The translations under genes and the position numbers were made by a program. This document shows, in pieces, positions 36,579 through 48,166 of a stretch of 64,000 nucleotides of DNA; the first letter of the stretch is position 1; every line of letters starts with the position of its first letter. The DNA is taken from the NCBI GenBank assembly GCA_022835595.1, contig BQUP01000010.1, forward strand, positions 264,236 to 328,235, read 5' to 3'. The notes below the pieces were generated by a model. It was not told where the DNA came from. It saw only the letters and a program-made list of their open reading frames with translations, and made no database searches. Origin of the DNA: Cystobasidium ongulense (taxonomy: Eukaryota > Basidiomycota > Cystobasidiomycetes > Cystobasidiales > Cystobasidiaceae).

Positions 36579-39500
36579 ATGCAGGGTGGTGCAGTGAGCG
36601 GTCCTGGCGCTGCTCCAGCTGCTGCCTCGAGCGAACCTGCGAGCGAGTCTGCTGTTTTTCTCGCAAAAGCAGCGGCGGGCACGAGCGCCAAACCGTCTAC
36701 TTCCTTTTCTCTGTCCAACGCGAGCATCACCAACCCGGGAAATGGTCATCAGCAGCAACAACCGCGCCATCGCCATCAGCACACCTCGCAGGGTATAGTG
36801 GCACGCCCTGCACCCTCGTCCGCACTGGGATTTTATGGGAACAATGCTGCCAGCCCTGCGTTTCAGCAACAATCCCACAGCGCCGCCAGCATGAGGCGCG
36901 ACGCCGCTGCTTCCAGCGTGGCCACCACCGGGGTCGCCACTTCCCTGGCCAGCCCGGCTTTAGACGGAGTATCCGATGCATCAAGCAAGCAGAAGTCTAG
37001 CATCAACAACAAAAAGAAGCAAAAGACATCGTCCACGAAACAAAGAGGAAAGCAAATGTCACAAGAGGCAGTCAGCGATGCTCCTCCCCGCCGACAATCT
37101 GCAGCCATGGTAAGGGACTTATCAAACACCTCGAACGCTTCTACGAGGTCTCTCCCTGCTCGTGCTACCAGAACTTCGAAGCGCAAATACATTGAAGAGT
37201 CATCGGACCTGGACGCCGAAGATAGTCTCCAAGAAGCTGACGGCTACAATCTCCTCAAACCGCCACCAACCAAACACAAGGGAAAAGCTCGTGAGCTAAT
37301 TGCCGATGAAGGTAACTCGACCGCTCCCCAATCTCGGAGTACCTCTCCTGAACACGGCGCTGGATCCTCGAATGTTAACGGGGCGAACAATACTACTCAT
37401 TCCGATCCTTCGGGTCTCTCGATACGTCTGAAGAACGGCCAGACTACATCAACGGACACTAAAGCGCTCAAAGCCAAACGTAAAAAGAAGACCAAAACAG
37501 AAGACACGTTCTCTAATCATGTCTATGATCCTGTCTCTCCACCTTTCTGGGAGCATCCGGGTAAAGACCCGCCCCATCCGAGCTTGCTCGCATGGCATCG
37601 CGCACCTACTTGGGCAGACCTTGCTGCAATCACAGATGATCAGGCTAAACCTGAACCGATGTCAGAACCTGAAATAACGAAAACCTCTAATCCCACAGAC
37701 TCAGTCATTTTGGTATCTGGTGAAAGTCCAGCACTTACAGTCACAACTTCTCGAGCTACTTTATCCGAACTCAATGGCAAAAGCAATGCGGTGCCATCAT
37801 CTACAGCCTCAATATCGAGCGAGCCTGTAGACAATCTACTCTTACCAGCTACAAACGACAGATCAGTATCAGCTATGGAAGGAGGAGATGAAGTATCTAT
37901 GAGCGCCGAAAGTACCGCTATGCCTTCGCCTGTCGATGAAATTGATAAACAACTCGGAGAAGTGAAGAAATCTATTCCTGCTGCTCCAATAAAGAAAAGG
38001 AGAGGTAGACCACCTAAGAAACGACCTGACTCGGAAACTCCAGCTCCCATGTCTGGTGAGTGTTTACTAACTCCTGGAAAGGAAACGAGACTATCAAGCT
38101 GAAATTTCTACTCTTGCGGGTCTTTTAGAAGATACGAGGGAAGCTGCATCGACTAATTCACAAAATGCGAATGAGCCTGTCTTCTCTGGCATAAAAGCTC
38201 GATATCATGCTACGCTTCAGAACGAACGCGCTCTGATTGAAGCAGGAACGCACCCTCTGTTCCTTCAAACGTTGATAGACTACGACAAGATTCGTCAAGA
38301 AAAGATCGCAGTGCTGGATACAATCTTACACACGAAAGAAGAAGCAATTCAAAGAGCACTCGAAGCACGTGAAAAATCGCTGTGGGAAACTTGGCAGGAC
38401 GATAGACGAAAGTTGTGGTATGAGATGACTTTGAATTATAGCAAGAAACAGAGGCAATTGGTGTTCGAGAAGGATGGGATGGAAGCTGAAGCTATTGATC
38501 CCAGTAAGTCCCGCCACAGTGAAGTTGTCCGGTACCGCCTCAGAGCAATGGCTGATGTTGAAATGCTTAGCTGGTCTACTGGGCATCGGGAAAGCAATTC
38601 TCTGGCCAGACCGAGATGCAACATGCTTATTTGTCACTCCTCCTGTTGTGGAACCCCTCGTTCGCGTTCCAATTACGGCAAAACCATCCTTGAAAGGCAG
38701 GACTCGAAGTTCGAACAAGGCCTCGGGTCAAATTGGAGAAGCAGTCGTTACTCCGATCAACACTAAAGTCATACAGGGTATATCGTCTTTGTCCAAAGAT
38801 GAGATCGATCTTGATTTGGAAGTCATGGGACTTTCTAAGCATAAACTTCAAGAGAATTGGTTCCATAATGCTATAACCGAAGAAGAAGCAGCAAAGCTAG
38901 TGGATAGAGAGATCGTCAAGACTGAAGCTGATACCTCCATGCGTGAATTGTCAGTGGAAGACGAGTATCTACTTCCGAAAATGGATCCGAACGCACAAAT
39001 GCAAGCTTCATATCCCTATTCTACGTCATACGACTACGCATCGTGGGCGCCTTACCCTGATCCTCGATATCCTACTGGTCCACCATACAACCCTTATTAC
39101 CCTGTACATCCTTATCCTCCCACTTCCTCAGCTGCAAACTCTGGCTTTCACTTTCCTACCGGAAGAGATTCACAGCAGGATGTACCAGCACCAAGAGAAA
39201 CACAGGAGACTTTTTCGTTCCCGAAAGGTAGTAAAGATGGTTTCGATGGTAAAGGCGGACGCAAAGACGATGCTATTCTTATCGATGATGACGAGACATC
39301 AGTCCCCGGGAATAGGCATACTCAAGCTTCTGAGCAACAACGTGGTCGAGAGAACAAATCGCGTCGATCGACCAGTCAATCCAAGAAGAAAGAAAGTCAT
39401 CAGCCCCGCGAATCATTGACAAAATTCGAACTTCTCAACCCTAGAGCATCACAGGAAGGCTATCGACCGCTCCACCGTTATCCTGATAATGCCTACGGAG

Positions 39501-40174
39501 CGGAATATGATCGACACCGCAGGCGAATACCAGGCGATGAATACTCTTATATCACTTCAGGACAGGGCGGTAGTCCAGATCCTAATTTCGTCGCTTCTCC
39601 GCCTCGAGGCGAACATGCTTCATTTAGAGAAAGGCGAACTTCAAGCGGCGAGAGGGATCCTCGGTATGCTGCTAGTCCAGAGCAGTGGGCTCACTCAAAC
39701 GCTAGCAGCCGGTATCGAACATACTATGATGGTACTAGACTACCCACCAGTATGCTGGATGACCCTTCTGCCCCGAATGGCTATCCTGGAGAGTTTTACG
39801 TTGATCCATGGGGTAGACCAGTCGATCCATACCTTCCACCAAGCTACTACCATCCTGCCTATACCGAGCAAATGCCACCCGACTCACACTACTCTACAAG
39901 GGGAGCACTTGATCACCCTCCTCCTCCCGAAGTTTATCGCGAAGAACAGCGATCTCGCTATCGCCAATATTCGGCTCAGTCGGACGATCCGTATCATCCC
40001 GCTTACGCACCGTCTCCTTACCCTCCTTACCCTCAACAAGCACCTGGTCATGATTCGAGGAATACCGACAGAGGGGCATATACCACTTTTTCGCGACATC
40101 TAGCCAAGAGTCCAGAAAGGGAACGCTTGCCTCCCGCTGGCTATTCCTCTGATTACCCTGCACAACATCGTTAA
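36579..40174 (+). CDS. SDS3: Sds3-like subunit of Rpd3/Sin3 histone deacetylase complex, with AT-hook
   Basis: A nuclear corepressor subunit. The first ATG in the frame is at 36579; the frame is open about 29 codons further upstream but without ATG. The N-terminal about 450 residues are Ser/Ala/Gln-rich with several basic clusters. An AT-hook reads KKRRGRPPKKRPD. After an intron (38056-38128) comes the Sds3 helical domain: FSGIKARYHATLQNERALIE, AGTHPLFLQTLIDYDKIRQE, KIAVLDTILHTKEEAI, then a long charged helix to YSKKQRQLVFEKDGME. A second intron (about 38503-38570) leads into a C-terminal half with LLGIGKAILWPDRDATCLFV, then a Tyr/Pro-rich region (YPSP, PPYNPYYP) to the TAA at 40172-40174. 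At about 1,140 residues it is much longer than yeast Sds3 (about 330), mainly through disordered flanks. Confidence 0.85.
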
Positions 40175-40665
40175 GAAGAACAACAGTTGACTCCCAAATT
40201 ATCGGACTCGACAACGCCCTCTTCGATTATGCTATTAATTTCTGCTCGTCTTCTTCTGCATGGCTTTCTCCTCGTCGTTCTGCCATTTGCGCTCGCTGGC
40301 AATTCCCTTTAGAATCTCAAGCAGTCCCTTTTTTATCAGTTATATATCGTTGACAAAGCAAGTTCTAATTTATACCGGTGCGCACGTTATGCGTTTGCGC
40401 GTCGATCTACCTTGAACCTGGCCGTCACTTCCCTAATCAATCGCTTGGAAGTCTCACCCCGGTAAGACATCTATGAAGTACTGCAGTTGCTCGAGACCAG
40501 ATAATGTAGCAATAGAGATGAACGTTACAGAGTAGAGAAATACAGCACTCGATAAGATACTCGTACAACCTTCTTTTCTGTATTTCTCTTTGCATGCTAC
40601 AGGCCGGCACGTGTTTTCTTTGAACCACAAAACCGGCCAACAGTCCAACGACATATCAGCACATC
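40175..40665. other. Intergenic, SDS3 3' end and HSK3 promoter
   Basis: 490 bp between two plus-strand genes. T-rich tracts near 40320-40350 fit the SDS3 3' end. No gene called. Confidence 0.45.
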
Positions 40666-41027
40666 ATGTCGCGCGCATCCATGCATCCAGGATCCAATAC
40701 TCAAGGAAGTGCTGCTGCTCTGAAACAGCGTCAAGTCGCTCAACTGGCTACACGACTTGCTGAAATGAGCAGCCGCTTTGCGGCTCTTGATAAACAAATC
40801 CTCATCGCCAGCGAGCACGCGCAACACATTCGACAAATAGGTGGACAGCACGCAGCTTTGTGAGTAACTTTGCATCTCTACATCCTCTGAGGTGGACTGT
40901 TGGTCTTGCCTCTCTGATTACATGCTGATCCTGCGACTCGCGTATCTACAGGTTCATGGCAAGCTCGAGGATCCTGACGCCTGAAGCTGCCCCGCCAGAG
41001 ACGCAGGAGAAGCCTACAACGCAGTGA
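40666..41027 (+). CDS. HSK3: DASH complex subunit Hsk3
   Basis: A small kinetochore protein of the DASH/Dam1 ring that couples chromosomes to spindle microtubules. Exons 40666-40859 and 40952-41027 (intron 40860-40951, GTGAGT...CTACAG) give 89 residues. The core reads LKQRQVAQLATRLAEMSSRF, then ALDKQILIASEHAQHIRQI and, across the splice, GGQHAALFMASSRIL, which matches the Hsk3 pattern of a heptad helix followed by H-x-x-LFMAAS-x-(V/I)L. Short basic N-terminus and a disordered tail of about 15 residues. Length agrees with fungal Hsk3 proteins. Presence supports a fungal genome, as DASH is nearly restricted to fungi. Confidence 0.88.
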
Positions 41028-41330
41028 AGAGTCTAGCTGACTCAGCTCAAGCAAGTACTATTAAATGCATCTCGGTATTGGTGTTCCTGCATCAATCCTA
41101 CGCTTGAACTTGCTGGCCTTTGGCTGGAGGCAGCCAAGCATACAGAGAAGCCACCAACCACATCAAATGGCCCGAGCACCCAATACAAGCCATGGACCCG
41201 CCTAGTCGACTATCTCTCGCTCCTCACAATCTACCGAATACGTCGTGCTCTCCTTCGAAGGGCTCCTTTTATGTCCTTTTAGTCGGCGTCGATCGCCGTT
41301 TTGGTGCACTCGTTCACCAGACGACGCAGC

Positions 41331-42663
41331 ATGCACCTCACCTCAACTCGCTACACTTCTCTCTCGTCCGCAACCGGATTTCTTCCTCTCGCGTCAATGG
41401 TACTCGCAGCTGTTGGGCAGATATGCTCGCGCAATAACGTACAATGGAATCTGCGAGTCTGCCGCTCTGTCGTCAGACGCGCTGCACAAGCTGGAGCCAA
41501 ATTCGTATGCCTGCCGGAAGCCAGCGACTTTATCGCCAAAGCTGAGGAAGGTGAGTTTAGCCCCATATTGCAAGGCTAGAGGCTGTCTCTGATGATCTCT
41601 GTCCTTCTACTTCTCCCTGTCGCACTTTTCGGATCGATCGGCTTTGTGATAATCTGTATGAATCGCGACATGGGTAGTCTATGGCCTTTCCGAAACGCTC
41701 GAAAAGTCTACCTTCCTCAAAGGCATCAAAGAAGAGGCAATATCGTCAAAGATTTGGGTGTCAGTAGGCTTACACGAAGTGCCCGAATCGAGTGGCAACC
41801 AAACTTCTGGCGAAAACAAGCGATGTTTCAATTCGCAATGTCTAGTATCGCCCGACGGCGAACTTGCAAGTGTTTATAGAAAGCTTCATCTGTTTGATGT
41901 CGATTTCAAGGGAACTATGACAATAAGCGAAAGCGGTACGACCTTGAAAGGAGATGTTCTTCCGGATGTAACGGATACACCAGTTGGCAAACGTGAGTTC
42001 TCGCTAGAAATGGATACTGATGTCAAGCTAACGACACTCTCCCAGTTGGAATGCTCACCTGCTACGACTTGCGTTTCCCTGAAGTCTCGCTTATTCTACG
42101 GCAAAAGGGTGCCGAGCTCATCACTTACCCTTCTGCGTTCGCCGTAAGAACAGGCATGTCACACTGGGGTGAGTTGAGATTATGTACAATACACTACATT
42201 CTTGAGGTACTGATATGCGTTTTCCAGACCCTCTACTCCGCGCACGAGCGATAGAAACGCAGTGCTACGTACTTGCCGCGGCTCAAGTGGGATCGCATCC
42301 CCCAACTTCCCGTGCTTCGTTCGGTAGAGCATGTATAATTGATCCTTGGGGCACTACTATGGCACAAGTGAGCACTGTGTTGATGTAGAATTGCCTTTCT
42401 ACACAGCTAAAACTGAATTCGTTTTCAGTGTAACGATAATCTCACTGAATACGAGAATCCAGATAACGAGGACTCGGGGACCTTTTGCTTAGCAGAGTGA
42501 GTAGACTTGATTCAGAGTTACACCCCTGCAAGTAACTGAATACTTCGCTTGTAGAATCGACCTGTCGTACCTTGCCAGAATCAGGAAAGAAATGCCTTTG
42601 TGGAATCAGCGGAGACCGGAAGTTTATGAACAGGTGCAGTCAGGTCAAGCTAATGGCGCCTGA
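41331..42663 (+). CDS. NIT2: Nitrilase-superfamily amidase, Nit1 type (deaminated glutathione amidase)
   Basis: A carbon-nitrogen hydrolase of the branch containing human NIT1 and yeast Nit2, which removes deaminated glutathione. The Glu-Lys-Cys triad is present: Glu in [11 protein letters not shown], Lys in [13 protein letters not shown], Cys in [11 protein letters not shown]. Further family blocks are [17 protein letters not shown] and [22 protein letters not shown]. Introns begin at GTGAGT after AKAEE (about 41550), after DTPVGK (about 41992), after GMSHW (about 42170), after TTMAQ and after FCLAE. The ATG at 41331 gives about 22 residues before the second ATG (41398, [11 protein letters not shown]), where family similarity starts; the extension is Ser/Thr-rich and could be a mitochondrial presequence, as dual targeting is known for Nit1. 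The symbol follows yeast usage. Confidence 0.9.
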
Positions 42664-43169
42664 AAGCGTAGGTGGATTGTAGAGGCAGATTTCAAAGTCA
42701 ATAAAATGCAATTCTAGAGATAATGTGCCTACCGAAGCGCGACGATCACTTTTTTTTCTTTCTAGTCCTCATGGTTCTGCATCATTCCAGCAGCATCAGC
42801 CGCAAGAAGACACATCTCACGCGTGCTTCAAGACTGCAAGAATGCCTTTAATGTGCGATTTGCCGAATCTGCGCGCCTGGCGCCTTGGCATGGCAGTCTA
42901 GCAAGACCCCGTCAGGATCAGTCGCGGATTCTTCTGGATAGGCGTTAGGTGGATGGGCTGCTCAAGCTGAAGACCAAGCCGAAGATATGGAGAGCGCGTT
43001 CTGTGCCTCTAATACGAACCGCTTAAGACGGAGAGCGGCACGTTCGGGTCAAGCGAGACATCAGGTCAGCCCAACCAGACAAGCACAATTCGCATGGAGA
43101 CTAGGATTTCGTGCGTCATAACGATGCAACAATGCTACAGCGAGCATAAGTCTTAACGAACACCAGACT
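42664..43169. other. Convergent intergenic region
   Basis: 506 bp between the amidase and the first MBD-like gene, reading toward each other. No open frame of note and no repeat seen. Confidence 0.45.
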
Positions 43170-43535
43170 CTAAACCTGTAATGTGACATAGGGAGACGCC
43201 ATCCCCGACCCGGGGATCTGGTACAATGTATCTTGGGGTGTAAACTTGACTAACCAGTAGCGGTTCCGAGCATCTAATACTAGTTTTACCGGCTCGTAAT
43301 GACGGACAACTAAATCTTTTAGAGCCGCGGGAGTTTGGCGTACGATGATGCTACCTGGGAAATGATTCCGAAGTTCTTTCAGGACTACTCGCGGAGTAAG
43401 CATCTTCTTACAACTGATGTTCGACGGCGAGCACGAGGTCTTATAACCGTCGTATTTGAAATGGTCGACTCTTGACTCTGGATCGCGTTCTACAGTCCAG
43501 CCGCCTGAAGAATTGCCGGGGATCTCGGTATTCAT
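43170..43535 (-). CDS. Small MBD-like domain protein, paralogue 1 (unassigned family)
   Basis: Not a named family that I recognise. The ATG at 43535 was chosen because the product then aligns from its start with the protein at 48167-48886: NSSGGWTVERDPES and VDHFKYDGYKTSC against NSFKGWSVESEKAG and VDYIYYNGRKTTL, then KMLTPRVVLKELRNHFPG against KFLTREVARKLLLKTYPG, and LKDLVVRHYEPVK against FLELVRSHFVFKQ. The pattern GW-x-V-E, VD-x-x-x-Y, G-x-K and a following helix resembles a methyl-CpG-binding or TAM domain, an inference from shape and spacing only. It is 121 residues, has no basic tail, and extends about 30 residues past the shared core (YWLVKFTPQDTLYQIPGSGM). The frame is open upstream, so an extra 5' exon is possible. 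A minisatellite lies immediately upstream. Confidence 0.6.
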   Translation of the reverse strand: MNTEIPGNSSGGWTVERDPESRVDHFKYDGYKTSCSPSNISCKKMLTPRVVLKELRNHFPGSIIVRQTPAALKDLVVRHYEPVKLVLDARNRYWLVKFTPQDTLYQIPGSGMASPYVTLQV

Positions 43536-43689
43536 GTCAAGTAAGTCGTGGAAAGTTGCTTGAGTATTGCAAGCTGCAAGTGAAAATAAGTAAGCAGAAA
43601 TGCACAAGATAGAAGTGCAAGTCCTGTTTCGTAGCCAAAGAGCTGTCTGATGGCCTGTTGACTGGACTGCTCAAGCTGTGGCTCTGTAG

Positions 43690-43975
43690 ATAAGCGTGAC
43701 CTCTTTGCATCGCATCTACACGTTGCCATCGTCCATGCTGTGACACTGGTAGGAAAGCGTGACCTTTTCGCATCGCATCGGCACGGTCGCCGCTACCCGT
43801 GGTGTGCATCTCGTAGGCAGATGTGACCTTTTGGCATCGCCCTGACACGCTCGCCACCTTCATGCTGTGATTTTGGCAGTCAGGTGCGACCTTTTTGCAG
43901 CGCAGAGGGTCAAGCAGTCTGCGCTGTGTTGGAAATCTGCAAGTGGGCTGTGGAGTGGCAAACTCGGAGCGCATT
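43690..43975. repeat. Minisatellite, 63-bp period, array 1
   Basis: Four diverged tandem units; the marker GTGACC (GTGCGACC in the last) begins at 43696, 43759, 43823 and 43884, spacing 61-64 bp. Each unit carries the core GTGACCTTTT-GCATCGC on the plus strand and a CATGCTGTG-type segment before the next. It sits 5' of paralogue 1 (minus strand). Homologous sequence continues about 70 bp beyond the last unit (GCGCTGTGTTGG, TCTGCAAG, ATTTTGCAG blocks), as at the second array. Because 63 is divisible by three, a minus-strand frame stays open across it (43537-43974), which I treat as a by-product. Confidence 0.85.
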
Positions 43976-44104
43976 TTGCAGATGAAGAGGTAGCGCGGTC
44001 CGTTTAGTCAACTGGTAGAGGACACAGAGGATGATGTAGGCTTTGTAAGATGCTTTGTTGACTTATTCCACCTTACTTGTCTGAGGAGTCGGTTGCCTGC
44101 CCTG

Positions 44105-44202
44105 TATAGAATCAGCAAAGCCGGTAGTCTACGGCCGGGATCGAATAGACCAAACTATCGCCCCTTAACTGTTTGGTCAGTTTATAGAATCAGCGAAAGC
44201 CG
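44105..44202. repeat. Hairpin flanked by short direct repeats
   Basis: A perfect 8-bp inverted repeat, GACCAAAC (44148-44155) and GTTTGGTC (44171-44178), encloses a 15-base loop. It is flanked by near-identical direct repeats beginning TATAGAATCAGC at 44105 and 44183. It lies between the array and the 3' end of RPT4. No function is known. Confidence 0.5.
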
Positions 44203-44314
44203 TATCTAGAGACACCTGGGTCCCCTGCAACTGAAGTCTGACGATCTTGCTTTCAGCATCACTTTCTAACGGTACATTAGTTTCAAATCCGACAGAACGA
44301 GGTGCCAGTGTAGG

Positions 44315-46131
44315 CTAGATGGCTTTGTAATCCAGTTTGGCTGTGAAGGAGACGTATAGGTCAGCGAGGTGATCACCTCGACATTGCAAGAGGTAGGCTG
44401 TACTTACACTCATGCTTTTTCGCCTCTTGCAGCTTTCGGACTGCCTTGTTGAGATCGTCTTGAACGATATAATCTCGGTCTTCTCTGATAGCAAACATGC
44501 CTGCTTCCGTGCATACGTTTCGTAGATCTAAGTGGTCGGAACAATCAGTACCAGGCTCTTTTTTGTGACGCTCTGCAGTGAAGGGGACGTACCAGCACCG
44601 TTGAAGCCGTCTGACAGTTTCACAATAGCTTCATAGTCGATCTCTCCGACCTTTCTAATAGGTCCACAATGAATCTTGAGGATTTCCATCCTCGATACCT
44701 CATTAGGTAGAGGGATTTCAATCTTTCGATCTATACGGCCAGGACGCATAAGAGCAGGATCTAGAGTATCCGGTCTATTTGTAGCCATAATGATCTTGGT
44801 CTTGCCTAGATAGTCGAAACCATCCATTTGATTGAGAAGCTCCATGAGTGTTCGTTGAATCTCTCGATCTGCCGATGTACCCTCGCTGAAACGTCTTCCT
44901 CCGATAGCGTCGATTTCGTCCATGAAGATGATACACCTGTATCGGAAGCAGAACAGTTGTATTTCAGTATTCGGTAACCAGGAATATCTAAGGCTGGACT
45001 CACGGCTCGTGTTCTTTCGCATATCCAAACATTTCTCTGATCAAGCGCGCACTCTCGCCGATGTACTTGTCGACAATAGCGGAAGAAACGACTGTGTGAT
45101 GTATGATATGATTAGCTCATTTGTATAGTATTCCTTCATTAGAGGAAACGCGCACCTTTGAGGAAATTGGTTCCCATTGTATTTGCAACAGCCTTGGCTA
45201 ACAAAGTCTTGCCGGTACCAGGAGGACCATAGAGCAATACACCCTTCGGAGGCTTGATGCCTACACGGTGGAAGAGTTCTGGATTTTGCAGTGGTAGTTC
45301 GATAACTTCTCGCAGTTCACGGATTTGATCTGATAATCCGCCAATACCAGCAAAAGATGCGCCACCTGGATCTTCTGTCGACATGTTGTAGACCATTGGA
45401 TCGACTTCACGAGGAAGAACTCTGCAGGAGGTACAGACGTCAGTGTTGATGCTTGATACCACGGATTTCACATAGTTTGCTGTACACACCTCATGACAGT
45501 CAGTGTAGTCATGTCGAGAGAGACTCGTGTGCCTGGCTTGAGCTTCTCGCGGTTGACAGATGCTCTGCATCCGACGACATAGCGTGGACCCGAGGACGCT
45601 TTGACAATGACTGTGTGTAGATGGAAGAGTTTAGCGGACTGTTTGGCTGTGACCTTGTCGTGCTCATTGCTTACATCGCTCTTCATCCAGCTGCCGCGTC
45701 ACTTCTCCGATAATCTGACCCACGCTCTGGAGGGCTTTAATGTCGTTCTCGCTCTTCTCATAGTCGGCTTCGTAGTTCTTGATGTTCAAGCGGACTGTAC
45801 AGTATTGCCAATGTTGTCGTGTTGTGCAAGGTGTAGGTGATAGTGGAGGGAGTCGCAAGCGTGATCAGCGACACGGTGACGGTGATGGAGCGACACTAAG
45901 AGCAATAAGGATGTGTGGAGAGTGTATGCATAGTTCACTCACTCTTTCGCAACCTCTCTGACAGCTCCTCATGCTCTTTGACCTTCTGCAGACCGTCCAC
46001 TTGGTCAGCTATTGCCCATCCATGCAGCTTGCAATCACTCCAACAGCGGCAGACACCAGCTAGACCAGCCAACTCACGCGCTTGTACGCTGCCAGTGCCT
46101 CTTGCTGGCGTGAAGTGCTTGCGTCTGCCAT
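44315..46131 (-). CDS. RPT4: 26S proteasome regulatory ATPase Rpt4
   Basis: One of six AAA ATPases in the proteasome base that unfold substrates. The ATG at 46131 ([18 protein letters not shown]) begins an N-terminal coiled coil spread over small exons ([32 protein letters not shown]), followed by the OB-fold region ([20 protein letters not shown]). The AAA domain has [18 protein letters not shown], Walker [16 protein letters not shown], Walker [16 protein letters not shown], sensor [21 protein letters not shown] with Arg fingers, and the C-terminal lid [20 protein letters not shown]. The block [22 protein letters not shown] and the end KLDYKAI point to Rpt4 (PSMC6) rather than other Rpt subunits; it lacks the HbYX tail of Rpt2, Rpt3 and Rpt5, as expected. 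About eight introns. A conserved core gene inside an otherwise unusual stretch. Confidence 0.95.
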
Positions 46132-48166
46132 GATGGCTTGTATGGAATAAGAGGTAGTTGAATGCGGGCCAAGAGCCATTCCTCCACGGCCATACTATGG
46201 TCTCGAATGGCGATCGAAGACGACAGACGACACATATACGAACGAGCAGGTGCTTCAGAAAGGGTAAACCATAATGCATATGAAATAGGTAGAGTGAAGA
46301 CAAATCTGCGTGACGATGAACACGCAAGTCTAGATGGTCTAGAGAGACGGATACTACACAGACAAGAAACAGTCTTACAATCAAGAATCATTTGCAGAGT
46401 ACGCATGTGCAGAGAAAGTACTAGCAGTAGAAAAAGGCATGCATCGTGCAGGTGCATTACTAGTCCTACTGGCTCAAATATAGTAGTAAATAGTCTCGCT
46501 ATGCTGCCTCCATTCAGACGAACCTTTTTCTACCTTGCCTCTCGCGCACGGGAAATTTCAGTCACGCTCTGTGAAATAACACGCCTGTCGCCCGCATCAG
46601 GCGCATCAAAATTTTCGCGCTTTATCAGCCTGTGGCCTCTAGCGTCTGTTCGTGCTGGCCGGCTTAAAGGGGCGGAACTTCGAGTAGAACGCAGTACATT
46701 ACGTGCTGTATGCATTACCGGTAGGTGGACCGAACTTGGCCTGGTGCCCGCTGACTACGTAATCTCGGACGACTAGAGTCAGTCAATAGTGATTTTCCTC
46801 ATTGGTCTGAGTCCAAGGGAATTCTTTACTTGACTGTACTTTCTTTCAATCTTTCTTCAAGGTAGCACAGGCTCTGGACTGAACGGTTTTGATGTCGGCA
46901 CCAGTAGTCCAGGTGACGGCAACACTGGCCGAAGGGCGGTCTTTTTGGGCTCTGCGTTCCACCTCTCACACGAACGTCATTGTCTTTATGTAAAAAGACA
47001 CAAGACACTGAACGAACTTCTCTCTAGAACTGAGAATAATTTCGAGCAAGTTTCTGAGATCGTCAAAGCCCATGTACTGCCCGGAAGGATCGACGAGGCA
47101 TGAGAAACTGCCCAGGGTAAGTAAATGTAGTGCTTTAAGCGGCTTGTCTTTTTCGCCTCCGTCACGCCATTTACGGGACAGGCGGAGCCTCGCCTGAGCT
47201 CGCTTTGCTCTCACGCAAAGTTGATAGAGAGGAAACGCCATACATTTATCCAGAAAATCGCCTCCTTTCTAGCCAGGCGGAGCAAGCCATTTAATGCTAC
47301 CGGCATCAGGCTGGTCTGGCATGCGGAGATTGCCAATTCGGCCAGCCCGTCCAGCAGTCCTCATCGATGGAGCTACAGGAGTCGTCGACTATACGGAGGG
47401 GAATGGTATCTCCTTGGAACTTGGAGTACTCGAGCTTCGGGATTGTGCAACCGATCCAACAGGACTACCTCTTAGCGAGGCGACCGGGTATTTGAACTCT
47501 GCAGTGTAAGACCAGTAGCTACGGGTACCATTTTGGCCCTCTTTCCATCAGGCAGGAATGTCGGTAATGTTGTGTTCGCCTTTGCATAATTTCTGAGCAC
47601 TGGGGATTCCCAACAATGATGCTCAGTCAATTTCGCCATTGCTTTTAGATGCAATCGGAGGGATGTCTCCAATAGAATCTTGCGATTCAACATAAGGTGG
47701 ATGCCTGCACCATAAATGCAGCTTATTCGCTCCAACCTTGCTGTTCCATTAGCTCTGAGTTGTACGCTGACATTGTTTGCCCTCGAGCATTGCAAATATC
47801 CTGGTCAGGCCTGCCGGCCACAGGGTGATCAAATGAACATGATCATTTTGCAGATTAGATCCGGAATATGGGACCTGTAGACGGAGCGGGGGAAGCACGG
47901 TCATTGACGGCACGAATAGCAGCAAACAAGGGCCAAGACTTTCGTATAAAAAGTCAAGGTGTGAAGAAGGTAGTATGTTACGTGTATGGGTGTGATAAGA
48001 ACAATATGAATGCTACACAGCGCAAAGAGCGAGAGGGTAGCTGTTGATCCCGCGTGAGCTATCTACACGGTCATTCTTACGTGAGCCGATATTACTAGCG
48101 ATCGTATGATGACCACCAGGAGACCCTCCTGATCCGAGAGTCTGAGAATCAATGGTGGATGGTGAT
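46132..48166. other. Long intergenic region with weak open frames
   Basis: About 2 kb between RPT4 (read away from it) and MBD-like paralogue 2. Two weak candidates exist: 46966-47241 (-, 91 codons, starts MAFPLYQLCVRAKRAQ, contains SCLVDPSGQYMGFDDLRNLL) and 47294-47509 (+, 71 codons, contains PAVLIDGATGVVDYTEGNG). Neither has a recognised domain. The first has a faint likeness to the MBD-like core (short strand, Gly turn, helix) but too little to call a third copy. The remainder shows nothing I can support. Confidence 0.4.

Noticed and set aside
43537-43974. A 145-codon minus-strand frame ending in a hydrophobic stretch, looking like a secreted effector
   Set aside because: It is a read-through of the 63-bp minisatellite (a multiple of three), and the paralogue comparison places the real start downstream at 43535.
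43996-44165. tRNA-like boxes (TAGTCAACTGG as A box; GGGATCGAAT as B box)
   Set aside because: The distance is far too long, no T-stem pairs, and the would-be acceptor stem has mismatches.
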